Position numbers and translations under genes: made by a program. DNA of 64,000 nt, taken from the NCBI GenBank assembly GCA_030686995.1, contig CM060703.1, forward strand, positions 4,310,501-4,374,500, in the 5' to 3' direction. Under the pieces are notes generated by a model. The model was not told the origin of the DNA and did no database searches. It saw nothing but the letters and a program-made list of their open reading frames with translations. The DNA is from Artemisia argyi. Taxonomy: Eukaryota; Streptophyta; Magnoliopsida; Asterales; Asteraceae. Shown here piece after piece: positions 34,958-45,898 of the stretch (within the stretch, counting starts at the first letter, position 1; each line of letters opens with the position of its first letter).

Positions 34958-36347
34958 TGATGAGGCGAAAAATGAACCACTTTTAGGGGGTCATTTAAGC
35001 CCGGAATTGAATTTATTTGATCAAATATTGCCCTAAATCGTTCCTTTTGTGATTTTAGGTACTTTGGGAGAGAAATCTGGAAAAGGAAGCAATTCGGACA
35101 TTTTTGGAGCATAAAAGTGAAGAAAACACCAAAGTCTTAATTTTTCTTGCTGAGAACAGTAGGTGACGGTGTCAAGAAGAAAATCCTGACGGCGTCAAGA
35201 GTAATTTTCATGACGGCCCAGTACAGAAATGAAGGCGTCACAAGGAAGAGCGTCAAGAGTAAAATACGTGACGGCCTGGAAAAAGTTATAACGTGACGGC
35301 GTCAGAAGTAGATCAAGGCAGTCCGAGAATTCTTTTGGCGGCGAGATGACGACACCGTCAGCCTCAATTTCCTATATATAGTTTTCTAATTTTCATTCAT
35401 AAAAAAAGAGAAGTTTTGGAGAAACCCTAAGGCCGAACTTAGTACGAACTTTACAGGTTTTTCAAGGTTTTCAGCCCTTGAACCCTTTCATGTGTAATGA
35501 GATAAGTATTCTTTTAATTCAATCAATATGTCTATGTGTTGGTTGTCTATATCTTGTTCTTGTCTTAATTCCATCATGCTAGGCTAGATCTATCTTGTGT
35601 TTGCTTAGATCTAATGAAACCTAGATGTTGATTATGTGTTGATTACTTGTTTTTGGTTGTATTGGATGAATGATTTCGATGTTAGGCTTAAGAAAACTGG
35701 CAGATCTCCAATTGGTAACATGCTTGAACGTCTTAGGAAACATGAACTGACGTGCACTAGGTTTTATTGGTTGTATTTAATGCATGAGTAAATTCTAATG
35801 ATCCCATGTTAGGAGCTTCTTAGCCGGCTCGACATAGGAGTGAAGTAGGCACTCATAGGATTGGGGAATTAAGTGCGCCACCCCATGAATGGTATTAAGG
35901 AATACAATCCGTCATCCACGCAACTATAACAAGTAATTAACGCGTAAAAGATATCTAGGGAGTAGTGAAATCTAAGTAAACACAATTTCTCCACTTATTG
36001 CTCACAACCTTAGTTAATTTAGTTTTATTTTCATTTTTAGTATTTTATTTTGATTGCATCTTTAGTATTGGGTTAGTTGACTAGCAACTAATTCCGCCCA
36101 AATCCTTAAAACCCGAGATTTTTACTTGCTTTCTAAAAAATATAAAAATACAAAAAGAATCATCCCTCACTTTTAGAACTAGTATTTAGGTTTTCTAATC
36201 CTAGCGACACTATTCCTAGCTGAACGATCAATCCCCCGGTACTTGTCACTATACTATACTACAACGATCAGGTACACTGCCTGGTGGGGGTTGTAAGCTT
36301 CTCAAGATCCCTTGAGAGGTAAAGCCTGGTGCGATCCCCACGTATCA
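34958..36347 (+). repeat. 5' LTR of element C
   Basis: The TGACGGCGTCA array spans 35164-35360; TATA box TATATATA at 35373-35380. tRNA-Asp-complementary stretch at 36240-36267 and U5 hairpin at 36300-36317. Confidence 0.92.
35164..35380 (+). promoter_or_regulatory. U3 palindrome array and TATA box (element C)
   Basis: TGACGGTGTCA, TGACGGCGTCA (35187 and 35294), several TGACGG/GCGTCA halves and TGACGACACCGTCA lie in 200 bp immediately upstream of CCTATATATAG. TGACG is the core bound by plant TGA-class bZIP factors, so this is probably an enhancer. The same organisation is seen in A and B. Confidence 0.7.
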
Positions 36348-36353
36348 AGTTTT

Positions 36354-36371
36354 TGGCGCCGCAGCCTGGGG
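36354..36371 (+). promoter_or_regulatory. Primer-binding site, tRNA-Asp type (element C)
   Basis: TGGCGCCGCAGCCTGGGG, 6 bases after the LTR. First 8 bases exact to the tRNA-Asp complement. Confidence 0.78.
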
Positions 36372-36513
36372 AATAGTTATTGTTTAGGTTGAATTTGATT
36401 TTTATTAGGTCTACTCATTAGATTCCTATCAAGTGAGATTTTTTTTTCTTTTTATTTTGTAGCTTTCTCGTAGTATATCTTTTCTTTGTGATTTTGTTTG
36501 TAATTTGCTTCAA

Positions 36514-37254
36514 ATGGACTTTACACTTAGACTTCTAAGATTGCAAGATAAGGTTGAGCGGCTAACACACCAAAGAGTTCAAAATACCTCATTTAGAGAC
36601 ACCTATGAATCATATGAGCCTTCACCTAGGATAGATTCTTATGAATAACCTCCATGTTTAGGATCTCGTTTTAGTGAGGCTAATAGAAAAAGCGACCTAG
36701 TTTGCCAAGGAATTATAGATAGAGCCGTATCAATAAACCATAAGTTGGATGAAGCACTAGGTTTGTTATTATCACTACCTAAGGATATAGGTGATCGTGA
36801 CAGGGGGAATGATGAGGTAAATAACATAAGCCCATAAAATACTCAACCATCATTTGAGGCACACACACCGCCCGTGACTTTCCCGGAAGAAGTAGAAGAA
36901 ACTTTAGGAATCCCGATGGAGGTAGAACCCTTGGACCAGGCACCACTAGAGGATATAGGTTTGAATACTTGTAGTTATAACCTTACTCCTAGTTCTAGGG
37001 AATTTCCTAATGTGGATGAACCGAAACCTCAATCTTTACACAACTTTCCATCCTTAGATATATTTCTAGGAGACAAAAGAGGAACCGACCCACCCATCAA
37101 CCAATATTATCCGGGTAGTTTTAGGATGAAGGAAGCCATTCACTCACCCCCATCACCTCACGTGGCATATTCACACCCTAAGGGTGTGTATCGCTACTTT
37201 CACCCACACTTGATCCTAAGTGTAGGGAAAACCTCCCCTATTTCCGTTAAATAA
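36514..37254 (+). pseudogene. Short ORF of unknown function in element C, two stops
   Basis: From ATG 36514 (MDFTLRLLRLQDKVERL) a single frame of 246 codons runs to 37254, interrupted by TAA at about 36646 and 36835. The N-terminal part looks helical and charged. The middle (KSDLVCQGIIDRAVSINHKLDEALGLL, about residues 55-85) looks like a second helix pair. The C-terminal part is Pro-rich and ends GVYRYFHPHLILSVGK. There is no zinc finger, capsid or enzyme motif and no similarity that I can see to the gags of A or B. It takes the place of gag-PR and ends just before the same post-ORF hairpin (37296-37313). Confidence 0.55.
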
Positions 37255-39716
37255 GGGTAGAGTCAGGCTCGTGACTCGAACAAAAACAAGCGCTTCTTGG
37301 GAAGCAACCCATGTTTTGTGTGTTTTTATTTGTTTGTTTTTTTGTTTGTTTGATTTTATTTGTTTCCGTATGCATGTTTAATTTTTATTGTTTGTGGCTC
37401 ATGTTTCAAAGTAAATTGTGAAAATGCTTTATTTTGTTTTTAACTTCGTCTTAATTGCATATAAAGGTATTTTGCAAAAGATAAGTGTAAGGGAGATCCA
37501 AATTTGTTTATAAGAATGAAATTGAGCATGAACTACAACAATAATAAATGGACATGTGTATAGTACTTGTTAGAGTCAAATGCTTGTATCGAGTCATAAT
37601 GATGTTTTGCAGGATTTTCCAGGAAGTAGGACATAAGTTTTTTTCAGAAATTTTCCAGAAACTTAACGTAAAGATTTCTGCAGGTCACTTCTGACGGCGT
37701 CATGAGTTTACTCTTGACGGCGTCATGTGTAAAATTCTGGAAATTTTGCTAGTTTTGTTTATACCGGAGTCTTAAAGTTTTTGTTAATTCTTTAGTTTTA
37801 TAAACTCTAGGAAATCTGCAAACATTCATTCCACAAGCATTATATCTTTAATAGTTTTGTTTTAATTCCTAAGTCTGGAATTACATCTAGTTGTGAGTTT
37901 TCTTTGTTCGGATTGATGCTTTGGGTTTTTGTGATTGTTTTCTCAGGATTTACAGGTTATGTATGACAAGAAGATGATTATTTTTCTGGAAGGGAAGCTT
38001 TGATTGTTCATTTTCTTGGAGGAAGATTTAACCTGGCCACCCTATTATCCATACCGAGCGAATCAGGGGAGTATTTGATTTCATTCTTTTTACTTATTTC
38101 ACTTTTACATTCTTTACTTGAACATTGGGGACAATGTTCATCTTAAGTGTAAGGGGAGGGTAAAATGATGATACCTTACAAATACACTTTCGCTTGAGTT
38201 TGTTTGTTTGATGGTAGATGTGTAATAAAACTATGAGAAATACTTGTTAGTGCAATTTTAGCGCCAAATTTAAAATTTTTTACAACATTTAGGAGTGAAA
38301 CTTTAGCCACAGCAAGCGTCTCATGGATAGGAGTCGTATGACTAGCACATAACCGTACTATTCAGAAATATTTTCCACCCAAATATGTGAGGTTCGCCTT
38401 TAGATTTGATAGGAAAAGCATTTACTATTAGTGCTTATGAGTGTACCGGTAGCATTTAGATTCTAGAACTTGCGTTAGTGATGCATTCCAAGACCGCTAG
38501 TGAGACTACATTCGTGTGGTAGGATTTACTACATGATAAGAGACATTAGGATCACCCTTGTGTTAAACCCGTATCATAATTACTTGACCATTTAAGTCAT
38601 ATTTTTTGGCTAGTTAAGTCAACTAATTTTTCCCACACCCTTAGCGCTGTACTCATTTTTAGTACACGAAACCCCTAGTACACCCCTCCGAGCCTATCTT
38701 TTCGTTTCTAACTTTAAGCATTTTACTTAAAGGAAGAATTTGTTACACCCCACTTAAATGTACACCCAAATCGCCTTAGCCTTCCGTGTATGCGCTCATC
38801 TTTAGTGCATTATTGTTATTTGTTAAACCCTAAGTTAACTATCTAATTGATTGCATGGTTGCTAAGTCGAGTCATATCCTTGTACATATTGTTTTGAGAC
38901 GATTGGGACTCATGGGTAAAGTACTTATTTTATGGAGTAATGGGGAAGAACATCATTTATTACCCCCATATGTGCGTTAATCTTAAAAGTGCTCCAAGTG
39001 TTTTGATTTTCTTAATTCGAGTCATTAGATTAGTTCATTGTAAAGTATGTAAAGATTCAAGTGTAAGGGGAATGTTCATTCCCTATGATGTATTATTTTG
39101 GATGGTAGGGTAAGAGTGTATGAAAAAAAAAAATCGAAAAAATCAAGAAAAAGAAAAAAAAAAATAAAAAAAGAAAAAAACATACGGACTACCATCCCTT
39201 TTTATTCTATGTTCATTTTTATGCTTTTGTTATTTTTCATTTATTAGCTTAAGTCGAGTCTAGTCTTGGCTTAGCAACGCCACATTGTACATGTAATTAA
39301 CCAAGATTGTTAACTCGCCACCAGTAAAACTTCCTTTATCCAACAAAACCGTGTATTTCATATCCCTACACCTAACGTTACAACTCTTTAAAAGACCTCT
39401 TTGATAGTTTATCCTAGGCGCTTACGCCATGTGGTGGAGGTTTGATCATTTCCCAAGCCTATGGTAATCTATTTTGCTATGACAGGTAGTGAGAGATATC
39501 TTCCGTTTCCATATTGTAATTTATACTTTATTACACCCGAGAGATGTGAGTATCTAAACACTATTTGTGAGGTGCTAGTATATGACCTCCGTGCTTGTCT
39601 TTGGTCTTTAGTGGAGCGATTATTTGTTGTAATTACTTTTATATTAGTGTTAAATGACCCCTAACTTGTATTTTGAGTAGAATAAAAGCGCATTTGCTTG
39701 AGGACAAGCAAATCTC
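37255..39716 (+). other. Long noncoding 3' region of element C
   Basis: Same order of signals as in A and B: hairpin 37296-37313, polypurine motifs at 37483-37493, 38145-38155 and 39059-39069, palindrome pair near 37692-37725, A-rich-loop hairpin 39100-39197. The polypurine tract itself is 39717-39731. Confidence 0.75.
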
Positions 39717-39731
39717 AAGTGTAAGGGTATA

Positions 39732-41123
39732 TAATGAGGCGAAAAATGAACCACTTTTAGGGGGTCATTTAAGCCCGGAATTGAATTTATTTGATCAAAT
39801 ATTGCCCTAAATCGTTCCTTTTGTGATTTTAGGTACTTTGGGAGAGAAATCTGGAAAAGGAAGCAATTCAGACATTTTTGGAGCAAAAAAGTGAAGAAAA
39901 CGTCAAAGTCTTAATTTTCCTTGCAGAGAACAGTAGGTGACGGCGTCAAGAAGAAAATCCTGACGGCGTCAAGAGTAATTTTCATGACGGCCCAGTACAG
40001 AAATGAAGGCGTCACAAGGAAGAGCGTCAAGAGTAAAATACGTGACGGCCTGAAAAAAGTTATAACGTGACGGCGTCTGAAGTAGATCAAGGCAGTCCGA
40101 GAATTCTTTTGGCGGCGAGATGACGACGCCGTCAGCCTCAATTTCCTATATATAGTTTTCTAATTTTCATTCATAAAAAAAGAGAAGTTTTGGAGAAACC
40201 CTAAGGCCGAACTTAGTACGAACTTTACAGGTTTTTCAAAGGTTTTCAGCCCTTGAACCCTTTCATGTGTAATTGAGATAAGTATTCTTTTAATTCAATG
40301 AATATGTCTATGTGTTGGTTGTCTATATCTTGTTCTTGTCTTAATTCCATCATGTTAGGCTAGATCTATCTTGTGTTTTCTTAGATCTAATGAAACCTAG
40401 ATGTTGATTATGTCTTGATTACTTGTTTTTGGTTATATTTGATGAATGAGTTCGATGTTAGGCTTAAGAAAACTGGCAGATCTCTAATTGGTAACATGCT
40501 TGAACGTCTTAGGAAACATGAACTGACGTGCACTAGGTTTTATTGGTTGTATTTAATGCATGAGTAAATTCTAATGATCCCATGTTAGGAGCTTCTTAGC
40601 CGGCTCGACATAGGAGTGAAGTAGGCACTCATAGGATTGGGGAATTAAGTGCGCCACCCCATGAATGGTATTAAGGAATACAATCCGTCATCCACGCAAC
40701 TATAACAAGTAATTAACGCGTAAAAGATATCTAGGGAGTAGTGAAATCTAAGTAAACACAATTTCTCCACTTATTGCTCACAACCTTAGTTAATTTAGTT
40801 TTATTTTCAGTTTTAGTATTTTATTTTGATTGCATCTTTAGTATTGGGTTAGTTGACTAGCAACTAATTCCGCCCAAATCCTTAAAACCCGAGATTTTTA
40901 CTTGCTTTCTAAAAAATATAAAAATACAAAAAGAATCATCCCTCACTTTTAGAACTAGTATTTAGGTTTTCTAATCCTAGCGACACTATTCCTAGCTGAA
41001 CGATCAATCCCCCGGTACTTGTCACTATACTATACTACAACGATCAGGTACACTGCCTGGTGGGGGTTGTAAGCTTCTCAAGATCCCTTGAGAGGTAACG
41101 CCTAGTGCGATCCCCACGTATCA
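39732..41123 (+). repeat. 3' LTR of element C
   Basis: Near copy of 34958-36347; the first dinucleotide is TA instead of TG. tRNA-Asp-complementary stretch at 41016-41043. Confidence 0.92.
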
Positions 41124-41245
41124 CAAACCTCTACCATGATTGCACAAACTCGAATCACACCTACCAAAAAATAAACAATATATCACTTGGATTAATATAA
41201 AACACTACATAACAAAACTACCAAGTGAAAAAAATGATCAAGCAG

Positions 41246-41641
41246 CTACGTCACTTGAGTAGGAATACGCCAATGACCTAACGCCTTCACCACACCGGAT
41301 GTTTTCTTCAAATGTAAAGAGGTAATCTTCAAACACACCATTTCAATAATAAGGTCACTTATCTTCTGATCCTTCCGTGCATCTTTTGAATGAATGCGAT
41401 TATTTCATTCTTGCAAAAAAAATAAGTCGAAGCACCAAATACTAAACGACTTACCACGCTTGTGAAATAATTTCTATTCGAACTCGGGACCAGCCAAGCC
41501 ACAATAACATTTAACTTAGCAGGAGCATTATGTATATTTGCCTTCTATACCACCATGCGCTACACTTTAAACAAGTAGGGACACTCGAAAAAAGAGGTGT
41601 TCATGCGAATCTTGAATAAGCTTACACAAAGGACACTGAAG
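41246..41641 (-). pseudogene. 3' end of a LINE (non-LTR retrotransposon) ORF2, decayed
   Basis: Minus-strand frame with several stops. It starts LQCPLCKLIQDSHEHLFF, the Cys-Cys-His cluster of the zf-RVT domain found at the C-terminus of plant L1-type reverse transcriptases. About 85 codons later it continues NNRIHSKDARKDQ, then LIIEMVCLKITSLHLKK and GHWRIPT before the terminal stop. The spacing fits that domain over 132 codons. The reverse transcriptase core is not present, so this is a 5'-truncated copy. Confidence 0.75.
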
Positions 41642-42099
41642 CATGTTTAAGTCGACGTTATAACAAAAATTACTAATAAAAAGATTTATGTTAAAACCCC
41701 ATGCGTGCGCGAGTTAAAATAAAAAATTTATTTGGGCTCGCACGAACCAGAATTGGTAAAACCTATGTACAAAGTGTCTCAACCAATTGAGATTGATTAT
41801 CAAAATTCTTGACACTGAAAAAGATTGATAACCAACATTCTTGGCAGGCAAAGAGAATATGGATTGAATTTATTGATAACTCCAAAGTAAAAAAAATTCT
41901 TAAAGTTAACCTCCTCATTTTCTAGAGTACACCATAAAGCTCGCCAATTAGCGGATATTTTTTTTACAAAAGATAAAGTGCCACATTTTTGTATAGTTAA
42001 CTTAATTAGGTGCTCATCACATTAATTGGAACTATCAGACGATATAACTGTGGTTTATATGTGAATTAAGATTTTTAATTTAAAAATAGTTTTTAAATT

Positions 42100-42251
42100 G
42101 TTTCAACATGCGGTAGTCTTTGAAGTGACTACGTCAACCTCTTAAAATGAGAGGGCTTTACCTGGTTTGAATCTGTCTGGAGGTGAGTTCAAACCCAGTG
42201 GATTAGTCGGCCAAAAGGTCATAAGCCATGGTTACCCAAGAAAAAAAACAA
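42100..42251 (+). mobile_element. SINE-like retroposon remnant
   Basis: A Pol III B-box-like GGTTTGAATCTG near 42155 is followed by GGATTAGTCGG and an A-rich tail (AAGAAAAAAAAC) at about 42239-42251. The GGATTAGTCGG phrase recurs at 60062 before another A-tail. Boundaries and A box are uncertain. Confidence 0.45.
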
Positions 42252-43165
42252 GCGATAGTTAAACTTTGTACATAAATATGACCTTGTCTATTAAAGTACT
42301 ATATATAAACTTTTACCACGTATAACAAATATAATTATAAATCAAAATTAAGAATCAAAATTAAAGGAAAAAACAAAAATTAAGCTATATGTTTTTAATA
42401 AATAAAAATACATTATTGAAAATTTTAAGAAAAATCATGCGCATGTGCAAGCATTATAACTAGTAAAGTAGCAACGAACTTTGCATCTACCCACCCTTGT
42501 TTTATTTTACTTTCCAATGTTAACTAATGCATAGTATAATAAAGTAAACATCAATTCAAGGTATTTACCAAAGTGTTTGAATAAGGTTATATAAGGGTTT
42601 TCAATAAGCCCTTATTGTATACTCTTAAGTGTACTTTCAAATACACTTTTTGTCATTTTACCATCATAAACGAGTGCAAACACGCTAAGTGGAATTTTAC
42701 CCTAAACTTACAAAGATGCCGGCTAAATGAAATTTCCACTACCCTATACCCACTCAACAGTTAAACCTAACGGACGTTATCCTCAAAATTACAATTACCA
42801 AATAAGGGTATAAATGTAGAAACAAGCGAGTCGAGCCAAAGCTTCGAATCTCAAGCTCGGCGGCTCATTTACAATCATAAGTCTCGAGCTCGTTTCAAGC
42901 CTTATACATTTAACTCGAGTTTGACTACTAATGATCTAAGCCATACAAAATGGGTTTAACTACTAAATAGGTATACGGTAGTAGAAATTTCATTTAGCCA
43001 ATTTTAAGGTAATATAACCATGCTACAACTTTAAAAGTCTAGGGTACTAAAAATTCCGCTAAGTTAAGGGTTCTAAACTACATTTTGAACGTATTTTAAA
43101 AAACTAATACAAATAGTCAACAAGGGTTTATGTCACGTACTACTGTACAAGAGCAAAATAATAAA
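42252..43165. other. Noncoding stretch
   Basis: No gene, RNA gene or clear element recognised. Confidence 0.5.
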
Positions 43166-43244
43166 TAATTTAATGAAAGTGCTTTAACACCCACTCGACA
43201 TAAATAGTAATTTAATGAAAGTGCTTTAACACCCACTCGACATA
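43166..43244. repeat. 37-bp direct duplication
   Basis: TAATTTAATGAAAGTGCTTT... occurs at 43166-43202 and 43208-43244, identical, separated by 5 bp. Confidence 0.9.
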
Positions 43245-43288
43245 CAAGTTATCAAGTTCTACGTGCTATCGAGTCCAAACTAATATTC

Positions 43289-43491
43289 GGTGGCGAAGCT
43301 AGAAAATTTTTAGTGGGGAGTCGGGATCTAAATTTTTTTTTCCTAATGCTATTTTTCGGGTAATACTGAAATTTTTGGGAGTCAAAACCGAATATACCGA
43401 AATTTTTCTACACGAACACTATATACCCCTTATATCGCAAAAAAAATTTCGGGGGTCGGGCGCCCCCTCCCGCCCCTATGTAGTTGCGCCC
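43289..43491. mobile_element. MITE-like repeat with weak inverted ends
   Basis: Starts GGTGGCGAAGCTAGAAAAT and ends CCCCTATGTAGTTGCGCCC. The ends are roughly inverted (GGnGGCGnAnCTA). The GC-rich right half (GGGGTCGGGCGCCCCCTCCC) stands out from the AT-rich surroundings. No clear target duplication. Confidence 0.4.
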
Positions 43492-44299
43492 ATGCTCATA
43501 TTAGCTTCGATTGTTCTTAGAATATCTACAATGCATCACGTCTTTAAAGACTTAATGCATTTAATGCATGATGTATTTAATAACTAAAGCTTTTGTAAAA
43601 ACTTGAAGTTTAAAAGCTTTTGATACAATGCTAAAAACCTATTCAAAAAGCTTTAATTTATAGAATAGTGAAAAGCTTGTATCCATTTAACCATTTGTGG
43701 ATGCTCTTAATTTCATTCGCTTACCTCCTAGCGAGATTTACAAACAACTAACGTTTATATTTAATACTCACAGTTACACACCTATATTAACAAACATTTT
43801 TGAAAAGACAAACAGAGCTAGTTTTGTCAACACTCTGACCCCCAAATTCTTAGGCCGGGTGTAATGGTGCGTGATCCACAATTTCCATCCTTCACGCGTG
43901 AAACCCATTACCCCTCCTTGATACGCTTGGTCCCCTATTTTTTTTGCCATGGTTTAGTGGTGCAGAGTACATACCACCAAACGTTTTGCCATTTTTGTTT
44001 TTTTATTTTTTCTGGTGGTGGTATATTGAGGATTATTTTTGTATGAAATGAGTATTTTTATGTATTTAGTTTTGTGGTCACCACACACATGTTTAGTTGT
44101 GTGTTGAATGGTGAGGTGGTAGGTTTGATGACTATTACATCTAGTCTAAAAACTTACACTTATACATTAATACATACTAAACCACCTAATGACCCATTAT
44201 CACTAACGTTCGGGACCATGCCATGAAAATCAACACATCATGACCCGAGTTTGTAACATTTTTTGATAGATCATAAGCTTTCAAACAACCCTAAAAACA
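43492..44299. other. Noncoding stretch
   Basis: No gene recognised. 43855-44225 has slightly higher GC and could be another old element, but no paired ends were found. Confidence 0.45.
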
Positions 44300-44636
44300 C
44301 ATGGACATATGTATGGTGTTTAATATTACTTAAATAGATTCAGATTAGTTTTATGTTGTTGGTTTCTAGTGTTGATATTTTTGAAAGAAAAAAACTTCAC
44401 TCATAGTGACTAGCAATTTGAATAAGTTTCAAACTTTTTGTCGTTTCTTTATATTCAGTTAGTAGTCACCTTAATTCCTTAATTTCTTATAAGTAATTAA
44501 CATGTAAACTATATTCCGACGACTATAATAAACATTTGAACTAAGAAATTGTAATTTTGATTTCTTTTAATGTTGTGGTAGCTTCAAAAATAGTGACACT
44601 AAATAACTTTGTTTGAGTTTAGGCATAAATGTCTAA

Positions 44637-44949
44637 GGGGGTTGGCAGTGGACGCTAGATCATACGGGAAGGGATTCTTGTGGCACGGGAACACCGCCGC
44701 CGTCACCTGGATCACGCACGGGAAGGGTCTTGTGGGTGAAAGTTTCACGCACGGGATCGAGAATAAAAGTGAACGTTGGAGGTTTTAATTTTTGACTGTT
44801 TGTCCCTTTTTGACTGTTGGAGGGTAAGTGATCGGATGCCAACAAAAATAAGGGTGAGTGATGGAAAAAGTGAGTGAATGATGTGGCATAAGGGGATTGG
44901 TTGGGAGTGAGTGATGGGAGAGAGAATGTCACAACGATTGTCAACCCCC
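44637..44949. mobile_element. PIF/Harbinger-type MITE, 313 bp
   Basis: Inverted ends GGGGGTTGGCAGTG and its partner (complement GGGGGTTGACAATC). Flanks are TAA on the left and CAA on the right, a TAA duplication with one change. Two related copies without it read ...AATGTCTAATAG... (45655 and 59965), which are empty sites that place the junctions exactly. A 3-bp TAA target fits the PIF/Harbinger superfamily. Confidence 0.78.
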
Positions 44950-45060
44950 CAATAGACTAATACTTAAAGAAAAGAAAATAGAATTACAAATAGAACACGG
45001 ACAAATTGATTACAAGACTGCAATTAGAATAAGTTCCAAACTTTTTGTCGTTTCTTTATA

Positions 45061-45498
45061 CTAGACGAGTACCCGTGCATAGCAACCTGATTTTATAGCG
45101 GCATATATTTGTAGCGATAAAAAAAAAGTTTATGGTTTATAAACGAAAAATAATAAAAGTTTGAGAATTTGAGGATTAAATATAACGTTTTGAAATCCGG
45201 TTCGACATGGTTGAACCGATTCCAATCGAAAAAATGGGTCAAATAAAACCTGTTTTTATATTTTTGAAACCCGGTTAGACTCAAAAATTAGTTTTGTATA
45301 TTTTCCCGAAAATTAATAAATTATGTTTTTCCCGAAAATTGGTTTTTTATATTACCCATTCAACATTTTAGAAAAATTCAACATTTCATATAATGCATTA
45401 ATTGCATTAAATATTCAATACTTTACTTACCAATTTTTCAACAATTCAACAAGTCAAGAATTCAAGTTTGACTATTTTTCCTTTTTATGTAGTAAAGA
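45061..45498 (-). mobile_element. Small nonautonomous Helitron, 438 bp
   Basis: The plus strand starts CTAG and ends GA, so on the minus strand it runs TCTTTACTAC...CTAG. It lies exactly between A and T of a TTTATA/TTCAGTT site. The paralogous segment at 44450-44470 has the uninterrupted TTTATATTCAGTT. TC start, CTAG end and A^T insertion without target duplication are Helitron hallmarks. A GCACGGGT segment near the CTAG end is what remains of the terminal hairpin. No Rep/helicase. Confidence 0.82.
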
Positions 45499-45898
45499 TT
45501 CAGTTAATTTCTTATAAGTAATTAACATGTGAAACTATATTCCAATGACTATAATAAATATTTGAACTAAGAAATTGTAATTTGATTTCTTTTAATGTTG
45601 TGGTAGCTTCAAAAATAGTGACACTAAATAACTTTGTTTGAGTTTGGCCATAAATGTCTAATAGACAAATACTTAAAGAAAAGAAAAATAGAATTATAAA
45701 TAGAACATGGACTGCATAGTAAAAGCGTATATAAATGAAAAAGGATCTTACAAATGAGGTTAGTGGTATGATTGTTTATAGGTGCGTCATTAGGTAATAA
45801 CACTTGGCAATACAAAAGTATAAACCTCATCATACTTTTGGGATAATGTGTGCTGCGATTCAATTACGAGGTCTAACTCGGAGGGCCTGTACCAATCG

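Larger units (their letters stand above)
34958..41123 (+). mobile_element. Element C: Athila-like LTR element with an unrelated short ORF
   Basis: LTRs of 1390 bp (34958-36347) and 1392 bp (39732-41123), target-site duplication CAAAC at 34953-34957 and 41124-41128. The LTRs and 3' noncoding region closely match element B. The coding part is replaced by a 741-nt frame with two stops; no gag, protease or pol is present. The right LTR begins TAATGAGG instead of TGATGAGG (one mutation of the terminal TG). tRNA-Asp primer-binding site. Fully dependent on other elements for mobility. Confidence 0.93.

Noticed and set aside
44660..44944. 94-codon minus-strand frame
   Set aside because: Falls entirely inside the Harbinger-type MITE; no motif.
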